From contig NZ_VRKW01000001.1 of the NCBI RefSeq assembly GCF_009746715.1, positions 372,001 through 436,000 of the forward strand: a stretch of 64,000 nt of DNA, given 5' to 3'. The notes beneath the pieces were generated by a model. It was not told the origin of the DNA, made no database searches, and saw nothing but the letters and a program-made list of their open reading frames with translations. Positions 16,903 to 26,352 of this stretch are shown in pieces. Position 1 is the first letter of the stretch. Every line of letters begins with the position of its first letter. The DNA comes from Ketobacter sp. MCCC 1A13808. Lineage in GTDB: Bacteria; Pseudomonadota; Gammaproteobacteria; Pseudomonadales; Ketobacteraceae. The position numbers were made by a program, and so were the translations under genes.

Positions 16903-18330
16903 TCATACGGCACCCCCGCACTCAAGCAACAAAGCCTCAACCTCTCCGAGCTGGCTAAACGTTGGGTACTTGGCCTTGACGAATTTAAGGTATTGCGAGG
17001 CTTTGCTCTCGTTGTTAAAGCCATCCAGTAAAGAACGTGCCATAAGTAAATACGCATCCGGAAGCAGATCAAAATCAGGCGCGGACTTATGCATATTAGC
17101 CAGTAACTGGCAAACCTGTTGATACTTGCCTCGCAGAAACAACTGTTCCGCCAAACATAAACAAACTCCAGGTTGCTCCGGTTTAAACCCCTGGTCCAAT
17201 TCCAGATAGCGGGAGAACAAAAAATACAACCTGGCATCGTCTCCCCTCTCACTCAGCAGATTGAGAAAGAACTGCCCATGGGCCAGCGCCTCGTTTCTGT
17301 CTCGCAATGCCAGCAGCAGCTTGGCAAGATTTTCGTGATGCCTGATACTATCCGGGTTTTGTTTCAGGTACTTGGTAAGCACCTGAACAGCCCGCTCATA
17401 CTGACCTTCTTTTATCATTAATTCTGAAACCGCATTGACTGGCTCTACTTTAAGCCTGCGTTTTTCCTTCGCGAGCTGATCCTCTGCGACAAAACCTATA
17501 TCAGACTGATACTGAAATACGACATACCCCATCAGATGGAAGCTCACTATCAGGAAATAAAACATCAAGCCGACGAATCCAGGCAGCAATAAACGCGGCG
17601 GAATCTCCTGAACAAAAACCTGAAACAGGGTTGCTTGTGCACCTAAAAGCAAGAACAGGAATGCATATAGCAATAAATAAGCCCAGCCGATACTGCGAAT
17701 CAAATGCCAGATAGCGCTGGGATTAACAGCAAGAGTAATCGAACGCTCCATGGCCAACAACATCATGCTGGCGGGCCAGATTAGCACCACCAACGCACTG
17801 GCAATCGCATTCAGAAAACCACTTTCCAGAAAGCTAACCACCACCGTAAATCCCACAAAAATAATTTGCACCGCAATTTGCTGAAACAGGATATTGAAAC
17901 CCGACCCGGAAAACGCCTCCCCTAATGTGGGTGGATGAAAGCGCCCTTCTGCACTTTGCTCCAGCACCAGAAAGCCGTAACGGGCGATAAACGCAAGCAC
18001 GAAAATTCCTCCGACGACAGCAACGAAAATCGAAGGAGCACCGACGACGCTGATAAGCACCATCAGTAGTATCAACAGCCCCATGATTATTAAACTCGCC
18101 CGTTTGAAGGGGAATCGAAAGAACGCTCCAAGCCTTTCCCAAAATGGCTGAGCCGTATTTGCACTGCCCAGATAGGTCAGCTCGTTTCCGTATAGATAAC
18201 ACTTGGCCTGCCCGACCCCACCCAGAGTTTCACCGCTATCGACACAGCGTTCACAATAAGCAGCGTGGCTGCGCGGGTCATACCACAACGCAGGCTCCAA
18301 AGGATGGTATTTACAATATTGGCGGGGCAT
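16903..18330 (-). CDS. Zinc-ribbon, multi-pass membrane protein with TPR tail
   Basis: A 475-residue protein I cannot name. The N-terminus has Cys6, His9, Cys26 and Cys29, a B-box-like zinc site. Residues about 78-280 hold roughly six membrane helices in a layout like DUF4013-type proteins, including an LLGAQATLFQVF stretch. Residues about 300-475 are helical repeats typical of TPR (EGQYERAVQVLTKYLKQNP, LFLRGKYQQVCQLL). It lies 15 bases upstream of the radical SAM gene on the same strand, so they are likely co-transcribed. The TPR tail suggests a scaffold or assembly role at the inner membrane. Confidence 0.7.
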   Translation of the reverse strand: MPRQYCKYHPLEPALWYDPRSHAAYCERCVDSGETLGGVGQAKCYLYGNELTYLGSANTAQPFWERLGAFFRFPFKRASLIIMGLLILLMVLISVVGAPSIFVAVVGGIFVLAFIARYGFLVLEQSAEGRFHPPTLGEAFSGSGFNILFQQIAVQIIFVGFTVVVSFLESGFLNAIASALVVLIWPASMMLLAMERSITLAVNPSAIWHLIRSIGWAYLLLYAFLFLLLGAQATLFQVFVQEIPPRLLLPGFVGLMFYFLIVSFHLMGYVVFQYQSDIGFVAEDQLAKEKRRLKVEPVNAVSELMIKEGQYERAVQVLTKYLKQNPDSIRHHENLAKLLLALRDRNEALAHGQFFLNLLSERGDDARLYFLFSRYLELDQGFKPEQPGVCLCLAEQLFLRGKYQQVCQLLANMHKSAPDFDLLPDAYLLMARSLLDGFNNESKASQYLKFVKAKYPTFSQLGEVEALLLECGGAV

Positions 18331-18410
18331 CGTGTTTCCTGGTTAAACACACTCAGGGAAAGTATAGTTCGCACCTACAAAGAGTCCAAAAGTGCAGGAA
18401 AACGCAATAA

Positions 18411-18446
18411 AAAAGCCCGCCGCGAACCAGGAGTCCGGACGGGCTT
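18411..18446 (-). terminator. Intrinsic terminator of the fatty-acid oxidation operon
   Basis: Minus strand AAGCCCG (18446-18440) pairs with CGGGCTT (18419-18413), followed by a T-run (TTTTATT). It lies 16 bases after the stop of the 3-hydroxyacyl-CoA dehydrogenase gene. Confidence 0.75.
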
Positions 18447-18461
18447 AGTGCTTAGACTAAA

Positions 18462-20606
18462 TTAATCGTAGGTTTCGTTCTTTTCCGCTTTCTCAACCAG
18501 CGAGGACGGTGGAGTAAACCGATCACCGTATTTATTCGTCAAATCCTGAGCCCGCTCAACAAATTGACGCAGGCCATACTGGTTAATAAATTGAATCACT
18601 CCCCCGGTCCATGGGGGAAATCCAATGCCCATAATGGAGCCGATATTAGCATCTGCGATGGACTCGATAACCCCCTCATCCATACAACGTACAGCCTCAA
18701 GGGCCTGGACAAAGAGAAATCGTTCCTCCATATCCTTGAACGGAATTTCCTTGCTGCCAGCACCAAAATGCTCAATCAGTCCGGGCCACAGCGACTTTTT
18801 ACCCGACTGCGGGTAGTCGTAAAACCCTTTTCCGGCCAGCTTTCCGCCGCGATCATATTGGTCCAACATCCTATCGATAATATCGTCGGATGCCGATTTC
18901 GGTAATGCTTTACCTTCTTCTTTCAAAGCCGCGGCTGTAGCCAACCGTATATTGCGCATGGTTTGCAGATTCAGCTCATCGCTGATCGCCAACGTACCTA
19001 TAGGAAAACCGGCTTTAGCCGCAGCCATCTCGATCGATGCTGCACTAAGTCCTTCCCCCAACATACCCAGACCTTCATTGACGAAGGTACCGATAACGCG
19101 AGTAGTAAAGAAGCCGCGGGAATCGTTTACTACAATGGGGGTCTTGCGGATTTGTAGCACATAATCCAGTGCTTTCGCCAAGGTTTCATCGGATGTCTCT
19201 TTGCCACAGATGATTTCGACTAAAGGCATTTTGTCAACGGGCGAGAAAAAATGCAGACCAATAAAGTTAGCCGGGCGGCAAGACGCGTGCGCGAGGCCGG
19301 TAATCGGCAGGCTGGACGTGTTGGAAGCCATAATGCCACTGGCCAGCATTTGCACTTCAGCTTCTTGTGTAACCGCCGCTTTCAATTCCTGTTTCTCAAA
19401 TACGGCCTCGATCACCAGATCACAGCCCTGCAAATCTTCTGCGTTGGCAGTGGGCTTGATCAACGCCAACACGGCATCCGCCTTCTCCTGACTCATCTGC
19501 CCGCGGGAAACCCGCTTTGCCAGCAATTTTTCACTGTAGGCCTTACCTTTAGCCGCAGCCTCTTCCGAAATGTCTTTCAATACTACCGAAATACCGCTCG
19601 TTGCACTGGAATACGCAATACCGGCTCCCATCATACCCGCACCCAGGATTCCTACCTGCTTCGTGGTGTATTGATCAATTCCTTTGGGACGGCTGCTGCC
19701 TTTGCTGATTTGTTGCAGCTGGAAAAAAAAGGCTTTGATCATGTTGGTAGAAATCGGACCCGTCGCCAAGCTGGTAAAATAACGACCTTCGATCTTAAAA
19801 GCGGTATCGACGTCCACCTGCAAAGACTCGACTGCCGTGCTCAAAATAGCCTCAGGTGCCGGATAGCACCCTTTGGTTTTATTTTTCAGCATGGCCGGAA
19901 TCATCGGCAACTTCATTGCCAACGCGGGATTGGAAGGGGTGCCGCCAGGAACTTTATAGCCGCGGGTATCCCAAGGTTGCATAACACCCGCATTCGATTT
20001 ACACCAGGCTTTGGCTTTCGCCAGCATTTCCTCAGCGCTCTCCGCCAACTCATGAATCAAACCGGCTTGCAATGCTTTCTCCGGGTTAACCTGTTTACCT
20101 TCCAGTAAGAAAGGCGCAGCCGCTTCCAAACCCAGCAATCGGGTTAGCCGCACCACACCGCCACCACCGGGCAACAAACCCAAGGTGACCTCAGGCAGGC
20201 CGATCTTGGTTTTCGGATTATTAATGGCGACCCGGTGATTACAGGCCAGACATATTTCGTATCCCCCGCCTAATGCTGCCCCATTTATCGCAGCAACTAC
20301 CGGCGCTTTTAGTAATTCCAAGCGACGCAATTGCGCTTTAATGGCAGTCACACTATCCATAAACTCTTGAGCTACTTCCGGAGTTGCTTTGACCAGGTCG
20401 TTGAGGTCTCCACCCGCGAAAAAAGTGCTTTTAGCGGACGTGATTACAACGCCTGCCAGCGCTTCTTCCTGCTCCAGGCGATCGATACACTCATCCATCG
20501 ACACCTTGTATTTTTCGTTCATTGTATTTGCGGACTGACCTGGCATATCCATGGTCAAAACGACGATGTTATCGCTGTCTTTTTCGTAACGTATTGCTTC
20601 ACTCAT
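18462..20606 (-). CDS. FadB/FadJ-type enoyl-CoA hydratase / 3-hydroxyacyl-CoA dehydrogenase
   Basis: A 714-residue bifunctional beta-oxidation enzyme. Residues about 1-190 are a crotonase domain (FAGGDLNDL, GAALGGGYEICLACNHR oxyanion region, GLPEVTLGLLPGGGG). From about 318 comes an NAD-binding Rossmann domain (VGILGAGMMGAGIAY) and the 3-hydroxyacyl-CoA dehydrogenase domains (GLHFFSPVDKMPLVEI with the catalytic His, then KTPIVVNDSRGFFTTR). It converts trans-2-enoyl-CoA to 3-ketoacyl-CoA. The start has GGGAGA upstream. It follows the thiolase gene by 17 bases, the order I know from the Pseudomonas PA1736/PA1737 pair rather than fadBA. Confidence 0.92.
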   Translation of the reverse strand: MSEAIRYEKDSDNIVVLTMDMPGQSANTMNEKYKVSMDECIDRLEQEEALAGVVITSAKSTFFAGGDLNDLVKATPEVAQEFMDSVTAIKAQLRRLELLKAPVVAAINGAALGGGYEICLACNHRVAINNPKTKIGLPEVTLGLLPGGGGVVRLTRLLGLEAAAPFLLEGKQVNPEKALQAGLIHELAESAEEMLAKAKAWCKSNAGVMQPWDTRGYKVPGGTPSNPALAMKLPMIPAMLKNKTKGCYPAPEAILSTAVESLQVDVDTAFKIEGRYFTSLATGPISTNMIKAFFFQLQQISKGSSRPKGIDQYTTKQVGILGAGMMGAGIAYSSATSGISVVLKDISEEAAAKGKAYSEKLLAKRVSRGQMSQEKADAVLALIKPTANAEDLQGCDLVIEAVFEKQELKAAVTQEAEVQMLASGIMASNTSSLPITGLAHASCRPANFIGLHFFSPVDKMPLVEIICGKETSDETLAKALDYVLQIRKTPIVVNDSRGFFTTRVIGTFVNEGLGMLGEGLSAASIEMAAAKAGFPIGTLAISDELNLQTMRNIRLATAAALKEEGKALPKSASDDIIDRMLDQYDRGGKLAGKGFYDYPQSGKKSLWPGLIEHFGAGSKEIPFKDMEERFLFVQALEAVRCMDEGVIESIADANIGSIMGIGFPPWTGGVIQFINQYGLRQFVERAQDLTNKYGDRFTPPSSLVEKAEKNETYD

Positions 20607-20623
20607 TGCTTTTCTCCCAGTCC

Positions 20624-21835
20624 TTAAACGCGCTCAATGATGGTGGCGATACCCATACCGGCACCCACGCACAAGGTACACAGGCCTCGCTTCAGGTTAC
20701 GGCGCTCCAGCTCATCCAGCACCGTGCCCAGGATCATGGCGCCAGTTGCACCCAGCGGGTGGCCTAGCGCAATGGAGCCGCCATTTACATTTATTTTCTC
20801 AAGCGGCACACCGGTCTCGCGCATAAACCGCATAACAACAGACGCAAACGCCTCGTTCACCTCAAACAGGTCAATGTCTTCATAGGTCAGACCCGCTTTT
20901 TTCAGTGCTTTATCAGAGGCGGGTGCCGGACCCGTCAACATGATAGTTGGATCCGTGCTCGTGATCGCAGTGGCGAGAATCCGGCCGCGGGGTTTCAGGC
21001 CCAGCTCGTCACCTTTGGCTTTCGAGCCGATCAAGACCAAAGCAGACCCATCAACAATGCCAGACGAATTGCCGGGCGTGTGAACGTGATTGATACGCTC
21101 CACGCTGTGGTATTTTTGCAGTGCAATACCGTCAAAGCCCATTTCACCCATCATTAAAAATGACGGGTTCAATTGAGCCAGACCTTGCAGAGTCGTCTCC
21201 GGACGAAGAAATTCATCCTTAGCCAGGACCGTCAAACCATTGATGTCTAAAACCGGGATCACCGACTTGTCGAAATATCCGCTTTTTTGCGCGGTCCCGG
21301 CTTTCATCTGTGACTGGTAAGCAAATTCATCCACCTGATCGCGAGTGAAACCTTCAACAGTAGCGATCAGGTCAGCCGAGATACCCTGGGTCACAAAGTC
21401 AGTCATCATGTTCGTTTGCGGGTCCATCGCCCAGGCACCGCCATCGGATCCCATCGGCACACGGGACATTGACTCGACACCACCTGCAATAACCAGATCT
21501 TCCCACCCGGACGCCACCTTCTGAGCTGCCAGATTGACCGCCTCCAATCCGGAAGCGCAAAAACGGTTGATTTGTTGCCCTGCAACCTGTGTATCCCAGC
21601 CCGCTTTCAGTAAAGCGGTTTTAGGCAGAACTGCGCCCTGATCACCCACCGGACTCACAATGCCCATCACGAGGTCGTCAACCTGGGCGGTATCGAGCCC
21701 TGGATTCCTTTGCTTCAGTGCGTTCAATAGATTTACCACTAGGTCTATTGGCTTCACTTCGTGAAGTGAGCCATCCTTTTTGCCTTTTGCACGCGGCGTT
21801 CTCACCGCATCAAAGACATAGGCTTCTGTTGTCAT
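20624..21835 (-). CDS. Acetyl-CoA acyltransferase (thiolase)
   Basis: A 403-residue thiolase that cleaves 3-ketoacyl-CoA with CoA. The active-site nucleophile Cys93 lies in [12 protein letters not shown], the His in [15 protein letters not shown], and the second Cys in CVGAGMG. The frame is open to 21964 but the ATG at 21835 has AGAGGA upstream and gives the normal [14 protein letters not shown] start. It is the first gene of a two-gene operon with the hydratase/dehydrogenase. Together they complete the last three steps of a beta-oxidation cycle. Confidence 0.92.
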   Translation of the reverse strand: MTTEAYVFDAVRTPRAKGKKDGSLHEVKPIDLVVNLLNALKQRNPGLDTAQVDDLVMGIVSPVGDQGAVLPKTALLKAGWDTQVAGQQINRFCASGLEAVNLAAQKVASGWEDLVIAGGVESMSRVPMGSDGGAWAMDPQTNMMTDFVTQGISADLIATVEGFTRDQVDEFAYQSQMKAGTAQKSGYFDKSVIPVLDINGLTVLAKDEFLRPETTLQGLAQLNPSFLMMGEMGFDGIALQKYHSVERINHVHTPGNSSGIVDGSALVLIGSKAKGDELGLKPRGRILATAITSTDPTIMLTGPAPASDKALKKAGLTYEDIDLFEVNEAFASVVMRFMRETGVPLEKINVNGGSIALGHPLGATGAMILGTVLDELERRNLKRGLCTLCVGAGMGIATIIERV

Positions 21836-22366
21836 GCAACCATTCCTCTTTTTTATGTTTGGGGATCGTGTTTTTCCGAACTTCGGCGTCAGGGGCCACA
21901 CAGCAACCTCGACTCGCCGGACACTCTGGCAAACTACATTGCTCTTTTTAACTAATGATCGCAATGACCGTACAGCTCAGGGCTTATGACAAAAACAACC
22001 ATAACTTTCCACCATATCAGGTTGATATTTCATCAAACCTAATCTAATTTTTAATCGGGCCTGACAAAGTGTTACTTGTTACCATTAGAAACACATAAAT
22101 GTGATTCAGTTACTAGACTTCCCATAATTCTAGTGTACACTTGTAAACAATGAAGCAGAGAGAAGAGTATTTTCTAGCCTCATTAGAAGATAGACACCTT
22201 GATTTAGAAGGCTTTAGGCGGATTATTCTAATTTAAATCAATAGACTTAATCCTGATTCTCACTAGAGGGTCTCTATAAGCCAGAACTAAGCAATAAAGC
22301 TTACAAAATGGTTTTTAGGTCTGACTTTTAGATTGGCAGTGTCAGATTGTTATGGAGGAGTTCATT
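21836..22366. other. Long A+T-rich divergent intergenic region
   Basis: About 530 bases between the thiolase start and a small membrane-protein gene, notably richer in A+T than its neighbours. Palindromes that could be operators are ATATCA-GGT-TGATAT (22014-22028) and AGTGTACACT (22132-22141). A TCTGAC/GTCAGA inverted pair (22320-22325, 22341-22346) lies just before the ribosome site of the small gene. A 28-codon frame from 22149 has no ribosome site. No FadR- or PsrA-like consensus could be recognised with confidence. Confidence 0.45.
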
Positions 22367-22588
22367 ATGAAACTGGCAACACCCACTGTTAGACAATTAG
22401 CGATAGACAGCTTGTCTTTTATGGCAGTTACCGCTCTTACCGTAGGCGGATTCTGGGGATTGTTCCTTGTGAATGCATCACTGTTCACAATGGTTGTGTT
22501 CGGATTGCTAATGGTACCTGCCCTGCTGAGCAGCACTTACTACCTCGGCAAGGACATCAACGAAGCCACGCATAAGCTGATTGCGTGA
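22367..22588 (+). CDS. Small two-helix membrane protein
   Basis: A 73-residue protein starting at ATG 22367, seven bases after a strong GGAGGAG ribosome site; an ATG inside that site (22352) is in frame but is unlikely to be the start. Two hydrophobic segments (about 17-36 and 38-57: MAVTALTVGGFWGLFLV, FTMVVFGLLMVPALLS) suggest an inner-membrane hairpin, with a charged tail GKDINEATHKLI. It is a single-gene unit with its own terminator and a long leader. I do not recognise the family. Confidence 0.65.
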   Translation: MKLATPTVRQLAIDSLSFMAVTALTVGGFWGLFLVNASLFTMVVFGLLMVPALLSSTYYLGKDINEATHKLIA

Positions 22589-22595
22589 GACAATT

Positions 22596-22636
22596 GTCGC
22601 GGCCAGCGCCCTATTAACAGCGCGGCTGCGACTTTT
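22596..22636 (+). terminator. Terminator of the small membrane-protein gene
   Basis: GTCGCGGCCAGCGC pairs with GCGCGGCTGCGAC (22596-22632, one bulge and one mismatch) across a ten-base loop and is followed by TTTT. It starts 7 bases after the stop codon. Confidence 0.7.
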
Positions 22637-22711
22637 GCATTTCTCTTTCTAATTCAGGCACTCCCTGCCTAAATCTTTTGCCCCGACCCCACATTTGTGC
22701 ATTCAAACGGC

Positions 22712-23569
22712 CTATTGCTGCGGCGCTTTCAGGGTGATCACAATATCTTGCGGCTGTTCCTGCCAATTATTGTAATTGAAACGGACTCGAGCCAAATAGC
22801 TGATGTCGGCGGCGGTGTCTACGCTTGGCAGTGGCAGTATATTTTCCGACTGACAGAATACTTTTTCATACAATGCCGGGTTGGTCGAACTCACCACCTC
22901 ACCCCAATTACATAGGTCATCGGTCGCGTTGGCGGGATTTACCGGCGCCATGGTCAGTTTGAAGTTATTCGGATCGAACATTTCAAAACCCGGCTCAAAC
23001 AGGCGTTCGCCTCTGAATTCCAACCTATTCGGACCACTCACATTTTGACTGGGAAAGGCTTCCCCCGGATTCAGCACCACATTTCCGCTGAGGTTAGGAT
23101 CAAAATTATCGAGTTCATAGCCGATATCATTAAAACGTTCTATTTGCAGTTGCGCATAATAATCTGAGTTCCACACTTCATCACCGATAATACCGGACGC
23201 TTTGTCGTACTCATATAAATGAATGGTAAACCCCTGACCGGTATATGCCAGTTCCAACGGTTCGTACCCGGCATTAAAATACTGAACGGAAAAAACCACG
23301 CTGGCTAAGGTGATTTCAGTGCTGCAGAATGCGGCGTCTTTGGACTGTACATCGGCCGCGTTTTCGAACAGCGCCGGGTCACAGGGGTTATAATTATCCG
23401 CACCCACAGTATGAATCCGATTTACGGTCACTTCTGTGGGATACAAAATATCGTTCACCCTGAATTCCACAAAGGGGTCGGGCGAGGGTTCCACAGTGGG
23501 GTCACCCCCTCCGCACGATGCTAATACAGCGACTGCAACAAAACCCGACGCCAAACGACTAAATAACAT
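22712..23569 (-). CDS. Uncharacterised lipoprotein
   Basis: A 285-residue precursor with a lipobox VLASC (Cys19) after a short signal peptide, so it is probably a lipid-anchored envelope protein; the GGGD after the Cys gives no clear inner-membrane retention signal. The mature part is beta-rich with four further cysteines (NPCDP, FCSTE, LCNWGE, FCQSE) that may pair as disulphides. No enzyme motif is seen and I do not recognise a family. It lies 76 bases downstream of the PEP carboxylase gene on the same strand. Confidence 0.7.
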   Translation of the reverse strand: MLFSRLASGFVAVAVLASCGGGDPTVEPSPDPFVEFRVNDILYPTEVTVNRIHTVGADNYNPCDPALFENAADVQSKDAAFCSTEITLASVVFSVQYFNAGYEPLELAYTGQGFTIHLYEYDKASGIIGDEVWNSDYYAQLQIERFNDIGYELDNFDPNLSGNVVLNPGEAFPSQNVSGPNRLEFRGERLFEPGFEMFDPNNFKLTMAPVNPANATDDLCNWGEVVSSTNPALYEKVFCQSENILPLPSVDTAADISYLARVRFNYNNWQEQPQDIVITLKAPQQ

Positions 23570-23645
23570 TCAAAAAACTCCGAAACCAATTAGGGGGCCA
23601 GCTCTACGGCAAGCCGGAGGATTTAAGCAGCCCCACTGGCAAAAC

Positions 23646-26294
23646 TCAACCCGTATTACGCATTCCTGCCGCAATTCCGGCAACCGTAATCATCAGGGCA
23701 CGGGTCTCGTCCGGTGTTTCCTGTTGCTTAAGCCTTGCGGATCGCATGAGCTCCACCTGCAACATATGCAGTGGGTCCAGGTAGGGATTGCGAACCTCAA
23801 TAGACCGCCGAATTACCGAATTGTTCTGCAGCAACACGCTGTGGTCCGTTATATTTTTAACCAAATCAATCATCTCTGCTAAGCGTGACTGCAGTTCCTG
23901 GCCTAGCGACCTGTCCTCCGGTTGTGCCAGCCTGCGTTCGTAATAAGCGGCAATCTGGGCATCGGATTTGGCTAACACCATTTCCAACATACCCATTACC
24001 ATTCGGAAAAACGGCCAACGCTCATACATTTCATGAAGCAGATCGCCCTTTCCTTGCTGAAGTGCTTTCTGGAAGGCGACATCAGCACCCAACCATCCCG
24101 GTAACATCAATCGCATCTGTGTCCAGGCAAATACCCAGGGAATCGCACGCAAAGTTTCGATGCCTCCACTTTGGCGCCGTTTGGCGGGCCGGCTTCCAAG
24201 AGGCAAGCGCTGCAATTCCTGTTCAGGCGTAGCGTGATGAAAATAACTGAGGAAGCGCGGGTCTCCCCGCAACATATCACGATACGATTGAGTGCCGTTT
24301 TCCGACAACGAGGTCATCATATTCCGCCATTGTTCGTCCGGCTGCGGTCGGTCAATCAGAGTGGCTTCCAGCGTGGCCGCAACGTAGCGCTGCAAAGTCC
24401 GGATCGCCACACCGAACGGCGTGAACTTGGCCCTTATCACCTCGCCTTGCTCAGTAATACGGATTCGCCCGTTAACAGCCCCAGGCGGTTGCGATAATAT
24501 CGCTTCATGGGAGGGGGCTCCGCCACGACTGGTTGAGCCACCACGACCGTGAAACAAGGTGAGCTGGACGCCATATTGTTTGCACAACCGGGTTAATTGT
24601 TCCTGCGCTTGGTATTGAACCCATGCCGCCGCCAAGAAGCCCGCATCCTTGGCCGAGTCGGAATAACCGATCATGATCTCTTGCTGGCCCTGGATATGCT
24701 CCCGATACCAATCAATATCCAATAAACACTTCAGAGTGGCTTCGGCATTCTGCAAGTCTTCAAGGGTTTCAAATAACGGCACTACCCGCATCAGGCTTTT
24801 CATGCCAGCTTCTTTTTGCAGTAAAATGACAGCCAGTACATCCGAGGGCAAGTGAGCCATAGAGATTACATAGGCCCCCAATGCATCTATGGATTGCCGG
24901 GTCAACATATTGAATGTATCCAGCACTTCCTGAACTTCATCTGAGCACTTCAGAAATTTCGGAATTAACGGCCGGTCACTGGTGAGTTCACTGATCAAAA
25001 AGCGTTGTTTTTGTTCTTCATCCCACTGGCTGTAGTCACCCATGCCGATCGCTTGGGTAATCGTCGCAATTGCATCCATATGGCGGCTTGACTCCTGCCG
25101 CACATCCAGACGCAACAACGTGACACCGAACGAATTTAGCCGCCGGATTGTGTCCAGTAAATCACCGTTGGCGACCTCTTTCATTCCGCACTCGGTCAGC
25201 GATTGGTGGCACAGTTTTAACGGCTTCATCAATTCGTCAATGGTCAGAATCGGCGTATCTCCGTACCATTCCATTTTATTCAGCTGAGCATTAAGATAAC
25301 TCTTGGTGTTGAATAGCCGATCACGAAGCGGTTTCAGATACGCCCGATAGGGTTCCGGATGATCACCCACCCATTGCCGTAATTCATCACTACAATGAGT
25401 TACCGACAATTTTGTGTATAGATTTTCAAAGTCACGATTCAGTAAATCGGCTGCCATCCAGCGCGCCAGCAACAGCACCTCTTCGGTAACCACCGCGGTA
25501 ACATTGGGATTGCCGTCTCTGTCTCCCCCCATCCACGAAGAAAACGTAAACGGAGCGAAATCCATAGGCAAACTGCGTTGCAGATTTTCTTCACACCAAT
25601 GGTTTAATTCCCGCATGTATTCCGGAACAGCGCTCCACAACGTCTGCTCAATGGTGACAAAACCCCAACGGGCCTCATCCACCGGCGTCGGGCGCTGTTG
25701 ACGGATTTCATCGGTATTCCACGCCGATACGATATTACGCTTGAGGTTCTCGATCACCCGGTTACGTTCGATATCGGTCAGATTCACCGTATCCAGCGTT
25801 TCCAGACTCTGGGTAATGTCATCGTATTTTTGTATTAGAGTGCGGCGGGTAACTTCGGTTGGATGCGCAGTCAACACCAGATCAATCGACAGGGTATTCA
25901 ATGTTTCGAAAATAGTATCTGTATCTATGTTGTCTCTTTGCAGGCGGGGATACAGTTCGGACATCGTCGCACGTTGGTTTTTGCGCTGTGTTTGTTGGTA
26001 TTCTCTGCGCCGCCGAACCCGGTGATACTGCTCAGCCAGGTTCGCCAGATTAAGGAAATGGCTGAATGCCCGAGCCACCGGTACCAATAACTCCGGCTCC
26101 AGCTTGGATAATTTTTCGAATAATTTGGGGTATTGATCCTCGTGCCCTGCCCTGGCATCTTTCGCTAATTTGCGAATATCCTCCACCAGTTCCAGCAGTA
26201 CGGGGCTTTCTTGTTCCTGAAGTGTTTGACCTAATAACTGTCCGAGCAGGCGGACATCTTGTCGCAGTGGGGCATGAGCATCAAGTTCAGACAT
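23646..26294 (-). CDS. ppc: Phosphoenolpyruvate carboxylase
   Basis: An 882-residue enzyme that fixes bicarbonate onto PEP to make oxaloacetate for the TCA cycle. The first signature VLTAHPTEVTRR contains catalytic His144. The second region has GYSDSAKDAG and FHGRGGSTSRGGAP. The C-terminus ends in RNTG as in the family. Length equals that of the E. coli enzyme (883), so the gene is complete. It stands between the lipoprotein and the diguanylate cyclase genes, all on the minus strand, with 58 bases to the cyclase. Confidence 0.96.
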   Translation of the reverse strand: MSELDAHAPLRQDVRLLGQLLGQTLQEQESPVLLELVEDIRKLAKDARAGHEDQYPKLFEKLSKLEPELLVPVARAFSHFLNLANLAEQYHRVRRRREYQQTQRKNQRATMSELYPRLQRDNIDTDTIFETLNTLSIDLVLTAHPTEVTRRTLIQKYDDITQSLETLDTVNLTDIERNRVIENLKRNIVSAWNTDEIRQQRPTPVDEARWGFVTIEQTLWSAVPEYMRELNHWCEENLQRSLPMDFAPFTFSSWMGGDRDGNPNVTAVVTEEVLLLARWMAADLLNRDFENLYTKLSVTHCSDELRQWVGDHPEPYRAYLKPLRDRLFNTKSYLNAQLNKMEWYGDTPILTIDELMKPLKLCHQSLTECGMKEVANGDLLDTIRRLNSFGVTLLRLDVRQESSRHMDAIATITQAIGMGDYSQWDEEQKQRFLISELTSDRPLIPKFLKCSDEVQEVLDTFNMLTRQSIDALGAYVISMAHLPSDVLAVILLQKEAGMKSLMRVVPLFETLEDLQNAEATLKCLLDIDWYREHIQGQQEIMIGYSDSAKDAGFLAAAWVQYQAQEQLTRLCKQYGVQLTLFHGRGGSTSRGGAPSHEAILSQPPGAVNGRIRITEQGEVIRAKFTPFGVAIRTLQRYVAATLEATLIDRPQPDEQWRNMMTSLSENGTQSYRDMLRGDPRFLSYFHHATPEQELQRLPLGSRPAKRRQSGGIETLRAIPWVFAWTQMRLMLPGWLGADVAFQKALQQGKGDLLHEMYERWPFFRMVMGMLEMVLAKSDAQIAAYYERRLAQPEDRSLGQELQSRLAEMIDLVKNITDHSVLLQNNSVIRRSIEVRNPYLDPLHMLQVELMRSARLKQQETPDETRALMITVAGIAAGMRNTG

Positions 26295-26352
26295 CGTCGA
26301 GATCCTATTTTCACCCTGTTTGACAACATCATGAAGAGATAGCGGGCGTTAA

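Noticed and set aside
19251-20108. 285-codon plus-strand frame
   Set aside because: Antisense to the FadB-type gene; Arg/His/Gln-rich product typical of a shadow frame.
22149-22235. 28-codon frame in the A+T-rich leader
   Set aside because: No ribosome site, low-quality peptide, and a position expected by chance in A+T-rich DNA.
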